64,000 nt of DNA from Nymphaea colorata (GCF_008831285.2 NC_045142.1:17795354-17859353), one strand, 5' to 3'; counted from the stretch's first letter, positions 1 to 12,937 are shown. The notes: generated by a model not told the origin, from the letters alone. A program made the numbers and translations.

Positions 1-2400
1 GCATAGCTGGATATAGTCTGCCATGTTCAACCAACATATCACAAGCCACTTTCCTCCTGCTACCCAAGTTTATAGATGTCATGCCAATACATAGTTATGC
101 TTCCTCTAAGTTTATTATTTTTCACACATCTAATTTGGAATGTTAAACACTCCACCCCAATATCTAACGACTCGCATGAAAATGTACATAAGCAAACAAA
201 TTCTTCCAGTGTAGAACAACAAGGTCTTCCATAAAGCTAACTTTAAATTTGGGCCTCATATCTCTCTACTTTAAAAAGAGATCTTGATTGAGTGGAAGAA
301 AATAAGTATGAACATTTAATGGGAAGTCAAAAGTGATGAGTCAGTCAAATTTGGCATGATTTATAAAATAGAAGTGTTCTAGTCTCTTGTATTTTAGTTG
401 AGGCTTGCAGAGTGAATGAAACTTAGATTTAACAATTAGATAGGCAATTTAGAAATGCAAATAGAGAAATGAATAAGGACAAGAAGATTTAGAGAGTCTT
501 GACTTACAATCAGCTTAGACCTCTCAGTGATATTCTCTATTGGAGGAGTGATAATAGTGCAGTGACAAGAAAATTTAGAGAGTAAAGGATCTTTCATGAA
601 ATGGCAAAAGAAAATCTAGCCTTCTTGCTCTCTTCTGCAAGCTTATTGGGTTTCATACGTTTACAGCTATAGTCAATTGGTGGCAAAGTCCAGACCCCAA
701 TGCTTGAGAATTATGTTGACCTCAATGTCATCTTTGTCAGGGTGTTATCAAAGATCAAAAGCATTTGTTCTTCACTTGCAAGGTAGCATATTCAGTGTGA
801 AGATTCATTATGTTTTGCTTTGCAATGGGTATATCTCTTACTAGATATTTTTGTGATGATCCTTTGAGATGGAACAAAAAGAATCTCTTTGCAAAGAGTT
901 TAGGGTGCATTTGGATGCACGCCTGAAATGGCGATCATTTTCATTCAAAATGCCATTTTATGTGTGTTTGGGTGCACTAGAAATAGTGTTTTCAAAAAAC
1001 CCTATTTTATATGGTTGAGTGAAAAAACCTAGACCCCTCCAGGTTTTTCACTCGAAAACCAGTTTTCAGGATAACCACTTTGGTTTTGTTATTTGCTTAT
1101 TATTAAGAAAATGATTTTTTTTATTTATTGACACCTTAAATTCTTGTAGCAAACATTTCTCAACTTAGTTGTCAATAAGCAAACAAGTAACTCCTAAGGC
1201 TTGACTTCTATATATTATTGCCATTAATAAAACTTGATTTTGTTATTATAGTCTGACATGCACAAATTGGGTGCTAATGGAACCCCTAAAACTTGATCTC
1301 AATGAGCTAAATTTTATCTCATGTATGGGAGAAAGAGAGAGAGATGGATTATTCTCAGGACATTTCATATTTATGAAAAATTTGGTTTTTTTGTTTAGAG
1401 ATATGTCCTGGTTCAACTTAAAGTTTTTCAAAGCACTCTAATACCCATTTTCGTTATCCAAACAAAAACCATGTTTTAGAAAGTGAAAACCTGATTTTTA
1501 TTATGTTACCCAAACACTAAAACCAGGTTTTGACAAAAACCATTTTTTCAAGGGGTTCACCAAACACTTCCTTAACTTTGCTGGAGGTCATGCTTTAACC
1601 TGGTGATATGGACATGATTCTTTAGGAACCATGCTTATCATGACTGTAGTGAATTTGTGTTGAGAACAAAGAAAAAAAGGTGTTTGGTCTGAGCGCAGGT
1701 GTGGACTTCTACAGGCACTTGCCCCTATGCACCCACAGAAATTGTCCTACTTATATATTGTTACCTCCACAAATTTTACTTATTTGTGTATGTATGCCAT
1801 TTAAATTTTAAATTTCTAAGCGGCAACACTTGTCAGTAAATAAAGTTTTTCATTATGCCTTCTTCTACTCTAACTATCAATGTATGTTTGAATTTGGTTT
1901 TTATATACCTTAAGATGATAACAAAGTAAATGCATCAAGTTTTATTTTGCTAAGTGCTTTTCGACCAGTTGTTCTTATAAGTAGCATATGAGTATAGATA
2001 CAATTTTATTGAGGTATAAAAAAGAAGTTTTAGACCTTTTGAGGAGAAACATTAAACTCTTTAAAAAAGACACATGAGGTGAATATAATTTAGATGGACC
2101 CTACTTTCATTGTACACTATAGTATTTATAAAAAATAGTGCCTTTACAATAACATGGTTTTTCAAAACAATGCAAGAGGAAGTTATCAAATATAATAAAA
2201 TTAATAATAGCTTATTATTATTCCATATCCTCTTGGAATAGAAACGTGCATTAGTTATAGATACACAATAACTTATTCCTTGATTATTTACAATTGTATA
2301 AAAGTTCGTCTTGCATATGCATATGTTCTGAATCAGTTGAGAAGCATGACAGTTAGACAGTTCAACGTCACTTTACTAGTTAATCAAAATAATTTGAGGG
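1..2400. other. Intergenic, AT-rich, no gene recognised
   Basis: No open frame here resembles a known protein. The frames of about 60 codons at 1246-1431 and 2280-2462 are AT-rich and look like chance. The stretch holds one candidate transposon remnant (901-1574, listed separately) and otherwise simple AT-rich sequence. Confidence 0.6.
901..1574. mobile_element. Candidate MITE with TTTGG-type terminal inverted repeats
   Basis: The left edge reads TAGGGTGCATTTGGATG. The right edge, read on the other strand, gives TAAGGAAGTGTTTGGTG. These are roughly inverted, as in many small plant DNA elements whose ends contain a TTTGG core. Internal arms rich in AAAACCAGGTTTT near 1040-1080 and 1440-1560 are also inverted relative to each other. 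No convincing target-site duplication was found, so the exact ends and superfamily are uncertain. Confidence 0.4.
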
Positions 2401-3835
2401 TTATAGATTTTATCAACCTAAATAAAGAGCTATTAGAAATCAGTAATGTTAATTTTGTTTAATGATTAGTATCGACTTGAAATATTGTCAACCAGTGGCT
2501 ATAGTTAAAAGAGTTAGGTCATAAGAAGCACAAGCATCAACTTCAAATCCCACTATTGGAAATAGTGAACCTTGAGACTTTCTAATGTCAAGACATCCTA
2601 TGTTATCTTGTCAATGACTATTACATTTATTTAGTTAAAGGAGATGATGAATCAATGTTTATGTTATAGATTTTGTCACCTAAATAAAGAGCAATTAGAA
2701 ACCAACAATGTTAAATTTTGTAAATGACTTATCAAATGTAATTCATGTTATGATCCACTTGAAATGATGTCAAACCCAGCAACTATAGTTAAAAGCAATT
2801 AGGTCATAAGAAGAATCAACTTCAAATCCCACTATTAAAAGCAGTGAACCTTGTGATTGTTCAATGTTAAGACATCCTATGCTATCTTGTCAATGGCTAT
2901 TACATTTGTTTACATAATAGAGATGATGAATCAATGTCTATGTTATATATTTTATCACCTAAATAAAGAGCTATTAGAATCATTAGTGTTAATTTTTTAA
3001 ATGACTGATAAAATGTAATTCATGTTCTTATCTAGTTGAAATTCTGTCAAGCACAACGGCTACAGCTAAAAGCAGTTAGGCCATATTTCAAATCCCACTA
3101 TTCAACATAGTGAACCCATGTGATGATTCAATGTTAAGACATCCCAAGTTATCTTGTCAATGACTATTTAAATTTATTTACTTAAAGAAGATGATGAATT
3201 AATGTTTATGTTATAGATTTTATCAGCTAAACAAAGAGCTATTAGAACCAGTAGTGTTAAATTTTTTAATAACTTACCAAATGTAATTCATGCTATGATC
3301 CACTTGAAATATTGTCAAGCACAATTAGGGCTGGGCATCGGGCCGGGTTCCCGACAGGTACGCGGTACCTCGCTGGATTGGGCCTGGGTTTGGACCCAAA
3401 AAATCTGGCTCGGGCCAGTTTGGGATGGCCCGATATCTTTTTAATATTATTTTTATTTGAATAATAATAATAATATATTATTAAAATATATTTTATATTA
3501 AACTTTTTATTATATAGTAAAAAAATATTTGGTTATTTAACAGCCCAGGCTTGGGTTTCAGGTTATCGAGCTGGCGCCAGGCTCGGGTTTCAAGCTGCGG
3601 GCTGGCCCGAACCCGACTCTCATCGGGCCGTGCCAATGCCCAAGCTTAAGCACAATGGCTACAGTTAAAAGCAGTTAGGCCATAAGAAGCATCAACTTCA
3701 AATCCCACTATTGAAAGTAGTGAACCTTGTGATGATGGTTCAGTATTAAGACATCCTATGATATCTTGTCAACAACGACTGTTACATTTATTTACTTGAA
3801 AAGGAGACGATGAATCAATGTTTATGTGGAAATAA
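2401..3835. repeat. Tandem array of about 270-bp units
   Basis: A unit with anchors TTATAGATTTTATCA, AATAAAGAGCTATTAGAA, TTGAAATATTGTCAA, CTTCAAATCCCACTATT and AGACATCCTATGTTATCTTG recurs in order. Starts of the TTATAGATTTT anchor lie near 2401, 2664, 2943 and 3211, so the period is about 263-280 bp. The last unit is interrupted by a 323-bp element at 3325-3647 and the array fades near 3835. Copies differ by scattered substitutions and small indels, so it is not a recent expansion. No coding frame runs through the units. Confidence 0.8.
3325..3647. mobile_element. Small hAT-like MITE with perfect 8-bp target duplication
   Basis: The element begins TTAGGGCTGGGCATCGGGCC. On the opposite strand its other end begins AAGCTTGGGCATTGGCAC followed by GGCCCGATG, an imperfect inverted repeat. 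It is flanked by the 8-bp direct repeat AAGCACAA at 3317-3324 and 3648-3655. The neighbouring unoccupied tandem unit reads CAAGCACAACGGCTAC, which confirms the insertion point. GC-rich arms surround an AT-rich core at 3430-3540. An 8-bp duplication fits the hAT superfamily. It encodes nothing. Confidence 0.8.
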
Positions 3836-4850
3836 TTGGATGATGCACTAAATTATTTGAATGTAATGAGCTCTCGAAAACCGATGGAGTGACATTAACA
3901 TCTAAGAATTGATAGATTTATCTAAAAGATACATAAACAGGACAATTGAATGATATAACAATGGTTAAGTGCATTTTGAAATGAAAAGACACAAGCGACG
4001 TATCTTATGATTTGTCAAAATTTAGATCATAAGAGAAGAATTAGCCTAAAGATAATATTTGAACCCTAAAAAATGTACCTTGGCTTAATTCTCAAAAAGT
4101 ATGAAATGGAAATTACACAACATGAGTTAACTCTGTTGTCATGTAGTTTACTAAAGGCTGTTTTGCAACCTTTTCACTCTTGGGATCTTAGAGTTCCTCT
4201 ATGCCTTCTAACCCTTAAGCATGTTTCCTTTCCAAATCTTTTTATTATTGGCCCATTAAACACATTTCAAGGCAATTTTAAATGGGGACATTGGCAAGCC
4301 TTAAAAGGAATTTTAAGGGTGTTTGATTGCCTTGACTTTGATCGAAGATCTTTAGGATTTGATATCCATGGATATAGAAATAGATACTCCTTTATATAAG
4401 CTACCTTCTTGATGCAAGAACTTAAAAGGATTTCAAATGTGGATCTTATTAGTGTTTGTTAGTTTCATATCTCAAATCGAAAACTGCATTAAAAGGTGTA
4501 TATTGTAAAGTCCGCAGTTTAAACAATAGAGGATCTTAAAATCTACAGTACTTGTAAAAAATCATGGATTTAAGGTCAGATGAGCAGATCTAACCTCAAA
4601 TTGCCAGTTCGAGATTATTATCGATTTTCGATCCGCGATTAAACAAGCACACCTTTCTGTTTGATAAAAAAAATGGATCGATGGAGCCTTTTCTACGTTT
4701 GTCACATTAGACCCATGGGTCTAAAATCAAATTAAGAGAACAAATAATAGTATTATTAAACAAATAAACTAAAAATTATAAGCTCTTTTTGAAGCTAACT
4801 TTGCTGATAACAATCTGTTTTTGGTGACATTTATTTTTTGAGGTGCCGTC
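3836..4850. other. Intergenic region upstream of UTP14
   Basis: No gene recognised. The 108-codon frame at 4073-4399 has no recognisable motif and is probably chance. A perfect 18-bp palindrome, TTAGACCCATGGGTCTAA, lies at 4707-4724, about 400 bp before the UTP14 start codon. Confidence 0.5.
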
Positions 4851-4851
4851 T

Positions 4852-5105
4852 TATAAATGAGCAAGAAAGAAGGATCGGAAGAGAAGACGATGCCGGGCCA
4901 TAACGATCGGGTCGGGTTACGTACCCGGACCACTAACAGCCCTACCATTAACAGGACTCTCTTCCGCTGTTCCTTCCTTCCCTTCCTCTTCCTCTTGTGA
5001 CGTTGAAATCTTCCGGGAAGAGAAACCTCGCGCCAGTCGCGGAGCCGTCGCCGGACGTGGGCAGTCGTGCCTTTCGGAATCTCAGGCAAAGAAGGGAAAG
5101 GAAAG
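4852..5105 (+). promoter_or_regulatory. Likely core promoter and 5' leader of UTP14
   Basis: A TATA-like TATAAATG lies at 4852-4859, about 250 bp before the first ATG of the UTP14 frame at 5106. Transcription would start near 4880, giving a leader of roughly 220 nt. The leader is GC-richer than the flanks. No experimental support can be read from the sequence. Confidence 0.4.
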
Positions 5106-8100
5106 ATGAAGATGAAGAAAACGAGGGTGAAGACTGGGAAGAGGAAGTTCGGAGAGAGTGAATCGGACCCCCGACATGCGGCGGCACAGTTGAAAGGGAG
5201 GAAGAAACAAAGGGGCAGCGGAAAGGGACGGCAAAGCGGGCGCGGTGCCGGCACTGGACCTCGGCTCCCTCTGGGAATCAAGAGAGAGCTCGCCAGCCTC
5301 GCTCGAGACAGTGGGGGCGATGCTTCGGACTCGGGAAACGAGTCGACGGACAATCCGCACCCGGGAGACTCTGTCTATGAGTATGACGAGCCGTTGCCGC
5401 AGGAAGAGACGAAGAAGAACCGGAGATTTGATCCTGTGGAAAATTTCGAGTTCGAGCTGCCGGAAGATTTTCAGGTAAGTTAGGTATCTGTTATATACTA
5501 AGGTCAGGCTGTCTGTTACATGGGTAGCTCTAGGGTTATAAGCTTCTCTCGATTATTTTTTGCTATGTCGATGTCTATATTGGGTGCCGAAGCTAGTGGA
5601 GCTGTGGACTTGATTTACTTTCAGAGCTATATGTTGATTTTGAGCATGTACTTGCCTTTTTATCCTGTTTTAAGAATTGTTCGTGGTTTCAAGTTCTTCT
5701 TTCTGATTTTTCCTATTGGAATTGGTGATTCTTGCCGTTTGCTCCGAAATTATTCAGACTATTTTTCTGATGGGAGGAAATATTTCACCTGGTGATACAT
5801 AGGACGAAGAAATTGACGAGGAACTGGCTTCTGTTGGTGGTTCCGGTGAAGATGATGATGGTGATTTTGGTTTTTTTGGTGAAGATCTGAGGCGTTCTTC
5901 TACATTTGGAAAGAGGCGTTCAGAGGAAAATGACGATGTGCGTGGTGAGGATGAATGTGAATATGATGGAGAAGATGAGGAGCAAGCAGGTGAAGCAGAA
6001 GAAGCAAATTATGACGACGGCGATCATGATCCAGAAAGACATTCGAGGCTGCTCCAAGAGATTACAGGGTTGCCAAGGGATGCCTTTGAGCGTAATGACT
6101 GACTCTTTGATGCCTTTTTTTTCTTTTACAAATGTAAAAAATCTATTGTTTTCCGTTTACATCTCTCTTGGTTTTTACGATAGAAATAAATCAATAATTG
6201 TAGTTTCTACTAGAGTAAAGAGTGAGACCCAACTAATCGTTCTGAACTATTTTGCAGGGAATTTAGAGAAGGCCTTATCTTCAAAGATAAATCTAGAGCC
6301 GGAGGAACCTTCGGGTCTTAATGAGGCAAAAAGTGGTGGCACCATTAGCGTTCAAGACCTCTTGGACCCTCTTTACGGAAAACCTGGATATAGTAGTCTC
6401 AGAAAGAGAATGCATCACTTAGAACGAAAATCAGAGCCTGTGCGAGCCCCACTTCCGAAGGTGATCCAGGAAAGATTGGATAGGACATCGGCATACAAGC
6501 TGTCTAAAGATGACATTACCAAGTGGGAGCCATTGGTTAAGAAAAATAGGGAAGCACCTACTATATACTTTGGTGAAGAAGTTCAAGCTCGAATTCCTAC
6601 TGTAGGAGAAATTGCTTCTGAGTTCAAGCCAAGAACAAGTTTGGAGCAAAAGATTTCCTCCATACTGGGTAATGCCAAGGTTGTTGAAGCTCATATGAAA
6701 GACGGTGCGGCACTTCTTGAGCTTAACAAGGTACTTTTATCTCGATAGTGCCTAAAGTCCCCATCTTATTGTCTCTCCTTTCAGAAGTCTTGAATACGCT
6801 TCTCACTGCCTTCTGTGACACACAAAAATTATCTCTAAGTAAATAGTTTCTCATTTTAAGTATGGACTTTGTGTGGTATATCCCACTTTACCTATTGGAC
6901 AATGTTCTCAAACTATTGTTGTCAATTTGAGGAGGTATATACTTAATGAAAGCTGCCTATAGTGAGATACTTGGCTAGTTGGCTTCCCTAACACAGTTGC
7001 CACTTGCCACCATCTTTTGATGTTCAGTTTGTACTGTAGCTTGCTCCTACTAATCCTTATAATTTTTTCTGTGTCTTGGGAGAAACAGAAGAAAAATGTA
7101 AGGAGAGAAGATTAGAAGTATTTATCAATTGGTGTAATGTCTGCTAAGTTAGGTTTAGAAATAGTCAAATAAGAAGGATGCTTTGCAACCAGGGTTTCAG
7201 AACCACAATACAGAACCATTGATATTTTGGGTTCTCTTTTTAATTTGGTTCAGAAATACCACTAACATAAAATTATTTTTTTCACATTGTATATATATAT
7301 ATATATATAGTTTGTAGAATCTAACCTGAAGAAGCTAGAATAATTTTGGTTCTGACATCTAAAGCTGATGTTTTTGTTTTGTCAATTCTTTGACAGGGAA
7401 CTTCTTTCAAATTTTGAAATGTGGTAGCTTGGTAGTTTGTAGAATCTAACCTGAACAAGCTAGAATAATTTTGGTTCTGACATCTAAAGCTGATGTTTTT
7501 GTTTTGTCAATTCTTTGACAGGGAACTTCTTTCAAATTTTGAAATGTTGTAGCTTGGTATGCTATCATTTTAGCTGATAATCACTCTATGCAGGAACCCT
7601 ATCATGGCTTGTCTAAATCCATGATTATGTGCTCTCTTTTCTTCTGGGTCGTCGGAGTAAAAAACTTTTATGTTTCTAATGGATGTTGTTTATTTTCGTG
7701 TCTGAGCTGTTGATTTTGCAGATTTCTGTTGAAAGTGTAAGAGAGCGTCAGGGTCGTCTTGCAAAGATGCGGAGCCTCCTTTTTCGACATGAAATGAAAG
7801 CAAAACACATAAAAAAGATCAAATCTAAAACATATCATCGTATCCTTAAAAAGAATAAGTTGAAGTCTAAATCCGTTGATGTTGAAGCAGATCCTGAAGC
7901 TGCTAAAGAACATGCTATGAAGCAGGAATTTAAGCGTGCCGAGGTGATTGGATTTATGCTGCTTCCTATAAATGTTTATTTGATGCTGGGAGACCGCTGT
8001 TGGCCTTTTCCTGAACCGTCGACTTGCTTTGAACTTTTTAATGTAGGAAAGGATGACACTAAAACATAAAAACAGTTCTAAATGGGCAAGACGCATCCTA

Positions 8101-11100
8101 AAGCGTGGATTGAATGCTCAAGATGAAGGAACTCGAACTGCCATTTCTGAACAACTTAATCAACATGCCCTTCTAACAAGAAAGATGAATTCTATGAAGG
8201 ACAACAGTAGTAGTGATAGCAGTACCGATGAGGAAGATGAGGAAGAAGCATCTGCCTCGGATGACGAGCAGGCATCCAAGTTGCTGAAAAATGCGAAAGA
8301 TAAAACCATTAAGATAATTGAAGAAGAACAGGAGATTCCCAAGTCAGGATTGCTTTCCCTGCCATTTATGGTAATTTTTCTTTGCTTTAATTGCATTCTT
8401 CTCTCCTCTAAGATGGATTGTCCTGTTTATTCTATCCCAGCATGTTCTCACATTACTTTTTACATAAGTATTCCTCATTGTTTACTTCAGAGTGATGTTC
8501 TTCCATATGTTCCTGATGTGTTCATCACTTCATTGTATTGCACCATCCAAATGTGTGCTAAATCCTTGGGCTTGGAGTGTAAGGAAAATTGTTTTGGCAC
8601 CGTATTTTTTTTTTTTTAAGTTTCCTTTCTTTTTCTTCAAGCTGAATTTGGAATTTATTTATCTTATTGGCAGCTAAGTTGTCAAAACGGGAAGTAGGAT
8701 AGAGGTTAGTCGAGACCCTAAAGACACTAGTTGGGACTAGTCAGTCCTTGTATACACCAACACCAACATGCATCCACGTATGCACCAAAGAATTAATGTA
8801 CATATATATCTATAGGTTAGGGGTTAGTCAGCTGACCAGCGACTAACAACTAAGCTGACTAGTCTAGTCTGGTTTTTCACTAGAAAGGTAGGGAGATATT
8901 CAGATGACAGGGGATGGATTTATGTTAGGTGAAGAGGGGTGCTGGTTGTTCATCTTATCTCATTTTTCCCTTCTTTGTTTGATTTTAGATTATAAAACTT
9001 ATTTTTATTTTTATTTTTCCAAATGCTAACCAGTTTCCTTGAAGCAAAATTATAAAGTTTCCATTCAAGCCTTTTTTTGTTAATTAGTTGCTTTATTGGT
9101 GAATGTATTACTTGAATTGTTTTGGTTAGTTCAATATTTTCCCCCTATTAAATGTCTCTTTTGATGGACTGACAGATGCTTACATCCATTCTAAGTGTCC
9201 TTACACACCATTATTTCTGTGTTGAGACCTTTATCCTTCAAAATTTTGATGTTTGTAATGCAACTTATGTTGTCCTTATGTAATTAAAACCACTTTTTTC
9301 TGTTTGGCCACAAATGCGAGTCTCATATGTTGTGTTTTAGAAGTTAGAACATGGGTAAACCTTGCTATTGCCAGTCATTGGTTCAATTCTTCCTGAGAGT
9401 GTTAATCCCTATGCAATCCGATGCAGCCCTAAAGCCTGGGGCAAGGGGAAGAAGCCTTGGCTTCTCATTTCCTATTGGAAACTTGTTATAATTGTTCCTT
9501 GTGTTTAAAAGTTGCATAAAAACACAATGACCAGGTCCGTGGAATGGAGAAGAAAAAAGAAGCTGCTTATGAAGAGGCTCGCTCTGCTCTTGATGAGTAT
9601 GACTCATCTTTGAACCCTACGAATGGTTCAAATGGTACTAACCCTAAGAAAAAAGGTGCCTCAAGTGGTAGAATGGTCTTCGGTGACACAAAAAAGCAAT
9701 CATCGACATCCATGTCAATGGTTAAACAGCGAGAGTTTAGTCAAGAGTTGAATAGTGAAGATGATGAAGGTAATTTTGGAAACATGGGAAATGACAATGC
9801 TTGTCCAGATAGAACTAAAGCTCCTGGGAATGTGGATGTTGATCCTACATCACTTTTGGAAGATTTGGGTATTCAGCATGATCCAGTGTTGAAGGTAGAT
9901 AATCATGCTTGCTGGTCAGCTTTTCCAGTGTTGGATCCAATCCATAATTGTTTACAACATTCCCTTTTTGTCAAAATTTATCCTACAGAGTGCTGATGAT
10001 TTGAAGAGAGGGTCAGGTCCAAGGACGACTTTTGAGGTTTCAATTTGTGCCCCAGAATCTCTGGTCCAGGTAATTTTAGTTTTGAGTGTCCTAATATTAA
10101 GCTTCTTTTTTTCTTTTTTTGTTGGGGGAATTTCTTCTTTTTTTTTTTTTTTGGGGGGGGGGGGCGGCGCTGTTGGGGTGGGGAACACTTTCAACCATAA
10201 TTTGCTGCTTAATTCTTTATTATAATATTTGAATTAAGTGCCTTTTTCTGAGGAATGATAATATGACGCAGGGATGTAAAGATGTAAACGTACCTGAGAT
10301 GGAGGATCAGAATCATCATCAAAATCGGGAGGTCTACATTTTCAGAGTTTTCAGAATTATCAACCAGATTTTATCTGTTTATTGATTTTTTTTTTTTTTT
10401 GGTCTATGTGAAGGAAGTGAAGCAACTTGCTTGCTCTGACAGTGCTGATGAGTCAGAGGAAGACAATCAATCTGTTGAATCCATGTCAGATTATGAGCTT
10501 CCATCAATGCCAGAGCTCATAAAGCGTGCTTTTGCCAGTGATGATGTGGAGGAGGAGTTTGAGAAGGAGAAACTGGAAGCTCTGAATGAGGAAGTTCCCA
10601 TGCCAGAGAAACCAATGTCTCTTCCTGGATGGGGACAGTGGACTGACGTCCAGGAGAAAAAAGGCTTGCCTTCATGGATCTTGGAAGAGCATGAAATTGC
10701 AAAGAGAAATAGGGAAAATGCACTTAAATTGCGAAAAGATGCAGAACTTAAGCATGTAATTATATCTGAGAGGACCAACAAGAAGGTGAGCTATGTTCTT
10801 CTTATTCTTCAAATGTCTAATATCATCAATTTAAAAATTTAATGCCAATTGCTTTACTTTGTTAAAAACTTTTTGATGGTGATGCACTTCCTGAATTAAT
10901 TGTTAATTATGAATTTATGTGGCTTCTTACTCTTTTGAACTTCTGAATATTATGAAGTTTGGTCGAGAACTGTCTGCTTCAGTGATGGTGCATCTTTTGC
11001 TGAATTCTTTATTTATTTTTGTTCCTCATGAGAAACACTTGTATGCATAGTCAAGTTCCATGATTGCTTTCACAGACAAGTTCTCTTATTGCTGTGGATA

Positions 11101-12937
11101 TGGTTGATGATATATTTCTACGTACTTTTTTTAGGATGAAGTGATGTATTTTTCTATTTGTTAGGAAGGAATTGTAATTTACTTGATTGTTTTGGTCTGT
11201 TAACACTGTGCAACTGGCATTGGACGAAGAAATAAGAAGAAAACTATAATACACCTGCAAGCTCCTTGTAATTATTTCAGCTTTTGTCTTTCTCTGATTG
11301 TTTAGATATTGCTGTCTCCTTGTCTCACCCTGTTAAGTATGTAGTTTGCATCTATATGTGAGTGATATATACTCTATTATGATGGTTTCTCTTGCCATTT
11401 TTTCTTTTTGGTCTCATAACATAAAATATATTTTATCGATCTTTGTTGGAACGATCTATGCTTCATGTTGTTTTCTGTCCCAGGCTTCCAGCAAAAGTAT
11501 ACTCTTGTTTGAGTGAGCTCTTTTTCTTTTCTCCTCTGCCTACTGCCTTTACTTCATCACTTTTAGTCCCTTGGCTTTTAATATGTTTAACCTGACATTA
11601 GTTTAAATGTATGTCTACTCTTGTTGAGGCCTTTACTGTCTAAGTTAGGCAAATCTTATATTGCCTTGAATTTTTACATATTTGCCACCTATATGTGTTC
11701 TATTGCTGATGGTTTTCCGTTACTCCATATCAAGGTTAAGGTTCTTTGAATTGCATTGGCTTTTGTTAGAAAGTTATCTGTGGATGCTTGTCTATACCTT
11801 GCATTTCTACTGCAGATTCTTCCTGAGAGCTTCTCTATGGCTCCCGATTAGTAAGTTTGTTGGAAATTGTGCCTGTGATTGGTTCATAATAAAGAGTGAG
11901 ATCTGTAATGGAGCATTCTATGTTGCATTTGCTTGAATGAATTTCCTTACATTCTGCTGTTTTTGTTTTGATGGAATAACTGACTTGTGTTTAAGCAGGC
12001 TGAGAAATTCTACACACCAACATTACCATTCCCACACAAATACGAGGAAGTTTTCAAACAGAGTATGAGAGTGCCTCTTGGACCTGATTTCAACCCAGCA
12101 AAGTCATTTCGAGAACTGAACCGGCCCCCGGTTAGTGAATACATTATTATGCAACTAATGGTTCTCGTACTAAAAGTTCACTTAGCAATCCATTGTGCTG
12201 GGAGTTCTGGCGGCTGTCCTAAAGATAAACTTGTCTGCTTGGAAGCTGGAGTTCCGTGTTTATTCATTGGGAAATATTCTAACTATCATTTCCTGATTTT
12301 TTTTATTTTTTTTTATTTTTATTTTTTTTTGCAAATTGCAAATCTTAGATGCTAGGCAGCAAATCCTCTTTTAGAAGAGTGCCCACCTGCATAATTTACT
12401 CTTTTGGATTTCTTCGAAGCAGCCATCTCAATAGTAGTTTGACCAAACTTCTGCACAAATCTTTGCTTCATATACATCTCCAATCTCCCAAGTTTGGACT
12501 AGAAGCTTAAATTTGGAAACATGTACCTTTGATAGCTTATGTTTAAACAAAACTTTCTTGCACGTGACATGTATAAAGTGCTTATATGGCTATTGTACGT
12601 TAGCGTTACTCTGTTTAAAACCTGGTCTCCTCTGTTTTAGAATGTATCATTTTTAGAAGGCACAGTTGTTATTCTAAAGAACTAGAAGTGATTTTTCTTC
12701 TCAAGTAGTGTTAGATATGAGTTGAAATCGCTGCTTTTAAAGTTCACTAATTTTAATCTGTGCAACTGTTGATCTTGTCAGGTAATCAAGACCCCTGGTG
12801 TTCCCATAAACCCAATCACGTTCAAAGAGGTGAACCCTCTTGATAGTAAATTAGAATCCAATACTGGTAATGAGAATCGCAAGTCATTTAAGATGAAAGG
12901 TGCCAAGAAGAAAAACAGTATGAAGAAAAGCAAGTGA
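5106..12937 (+). CDS. U3 small nucleolar RNA-associated protein 14 (UTP14 family), 11 exons
   Basis: UTP14 is a nucleolar component of the small-subunit processome, needed for U3-dependent cleavage of pre-18S rRNA. Exons read as 5106-5474, 5803-6091, 6258-6730, 7722-7943, 8047-8370, 9535-9894, 9989-10069, 10272-10331, 10414-10785, 11999-12130 and 12782-12937. All have GT-AG borders and keep frame, giving about 945 aa. The N-terminus is basic (MKMKKTRVKTGKRKF) and is followed by acidic low-complexity tracts (residues about 124-215). Family hallmarks are KWEPLVKKNREAPTIYF in exon 3, RERQGRLAKMRSLLFRHEMK in exon 4, MTLKHKNSSKWARR in exon 5, GWGQWT near residue 797 and FYTPTLPFPHKYEEVF in exon 10. 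The protein ends in a lysine-rich tail. The frame is open upstream to 5067 only through a GTG, so ATG 5106 is preferred. The weakest boundary is the exon 9 acceptor. Confidence 0.93.
7308..7557. repeat. 125-bp tandem duplication in UTP14 intron 3
   Basis: Two adjacent copies, 7308-7432 and 7433-7557, start with TAGTTTGTAGAATCTAACCT and differ at only a couple of visible positions, so the duplication is recent. Each copy contains an acceptor-like TCAATTCTTTGACAG. A short AT dinucleotide run precedes the first copy at 7290-7308. Confidence 0.9.
8690..8890. repeat. CTAGTC-rich dispersed repeat in UTP14 intron 5
   Basis: The stretch contains repeated and inverted GACTAG/CTAGTC words (GGTTAGTCGAGACC, GGGACTAGTCAGTC, GCTGACTAGTCTAGTC). 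The same style of sequence recurs at 60480-60650 and 62690-62830 inside PRL1 introns. It is probably a remnant of a small transposable element family. Ends and target duplication were not resolved. Confidence 0.45.

Noticed and set aside
4769-5360. Minus-strand frames of up to 194 codons over the UTP14 first exon
   Set aside because: They are shadows of the GC-rich UTP14 exon 1 and leader; the plus strand carries the conserved protein.
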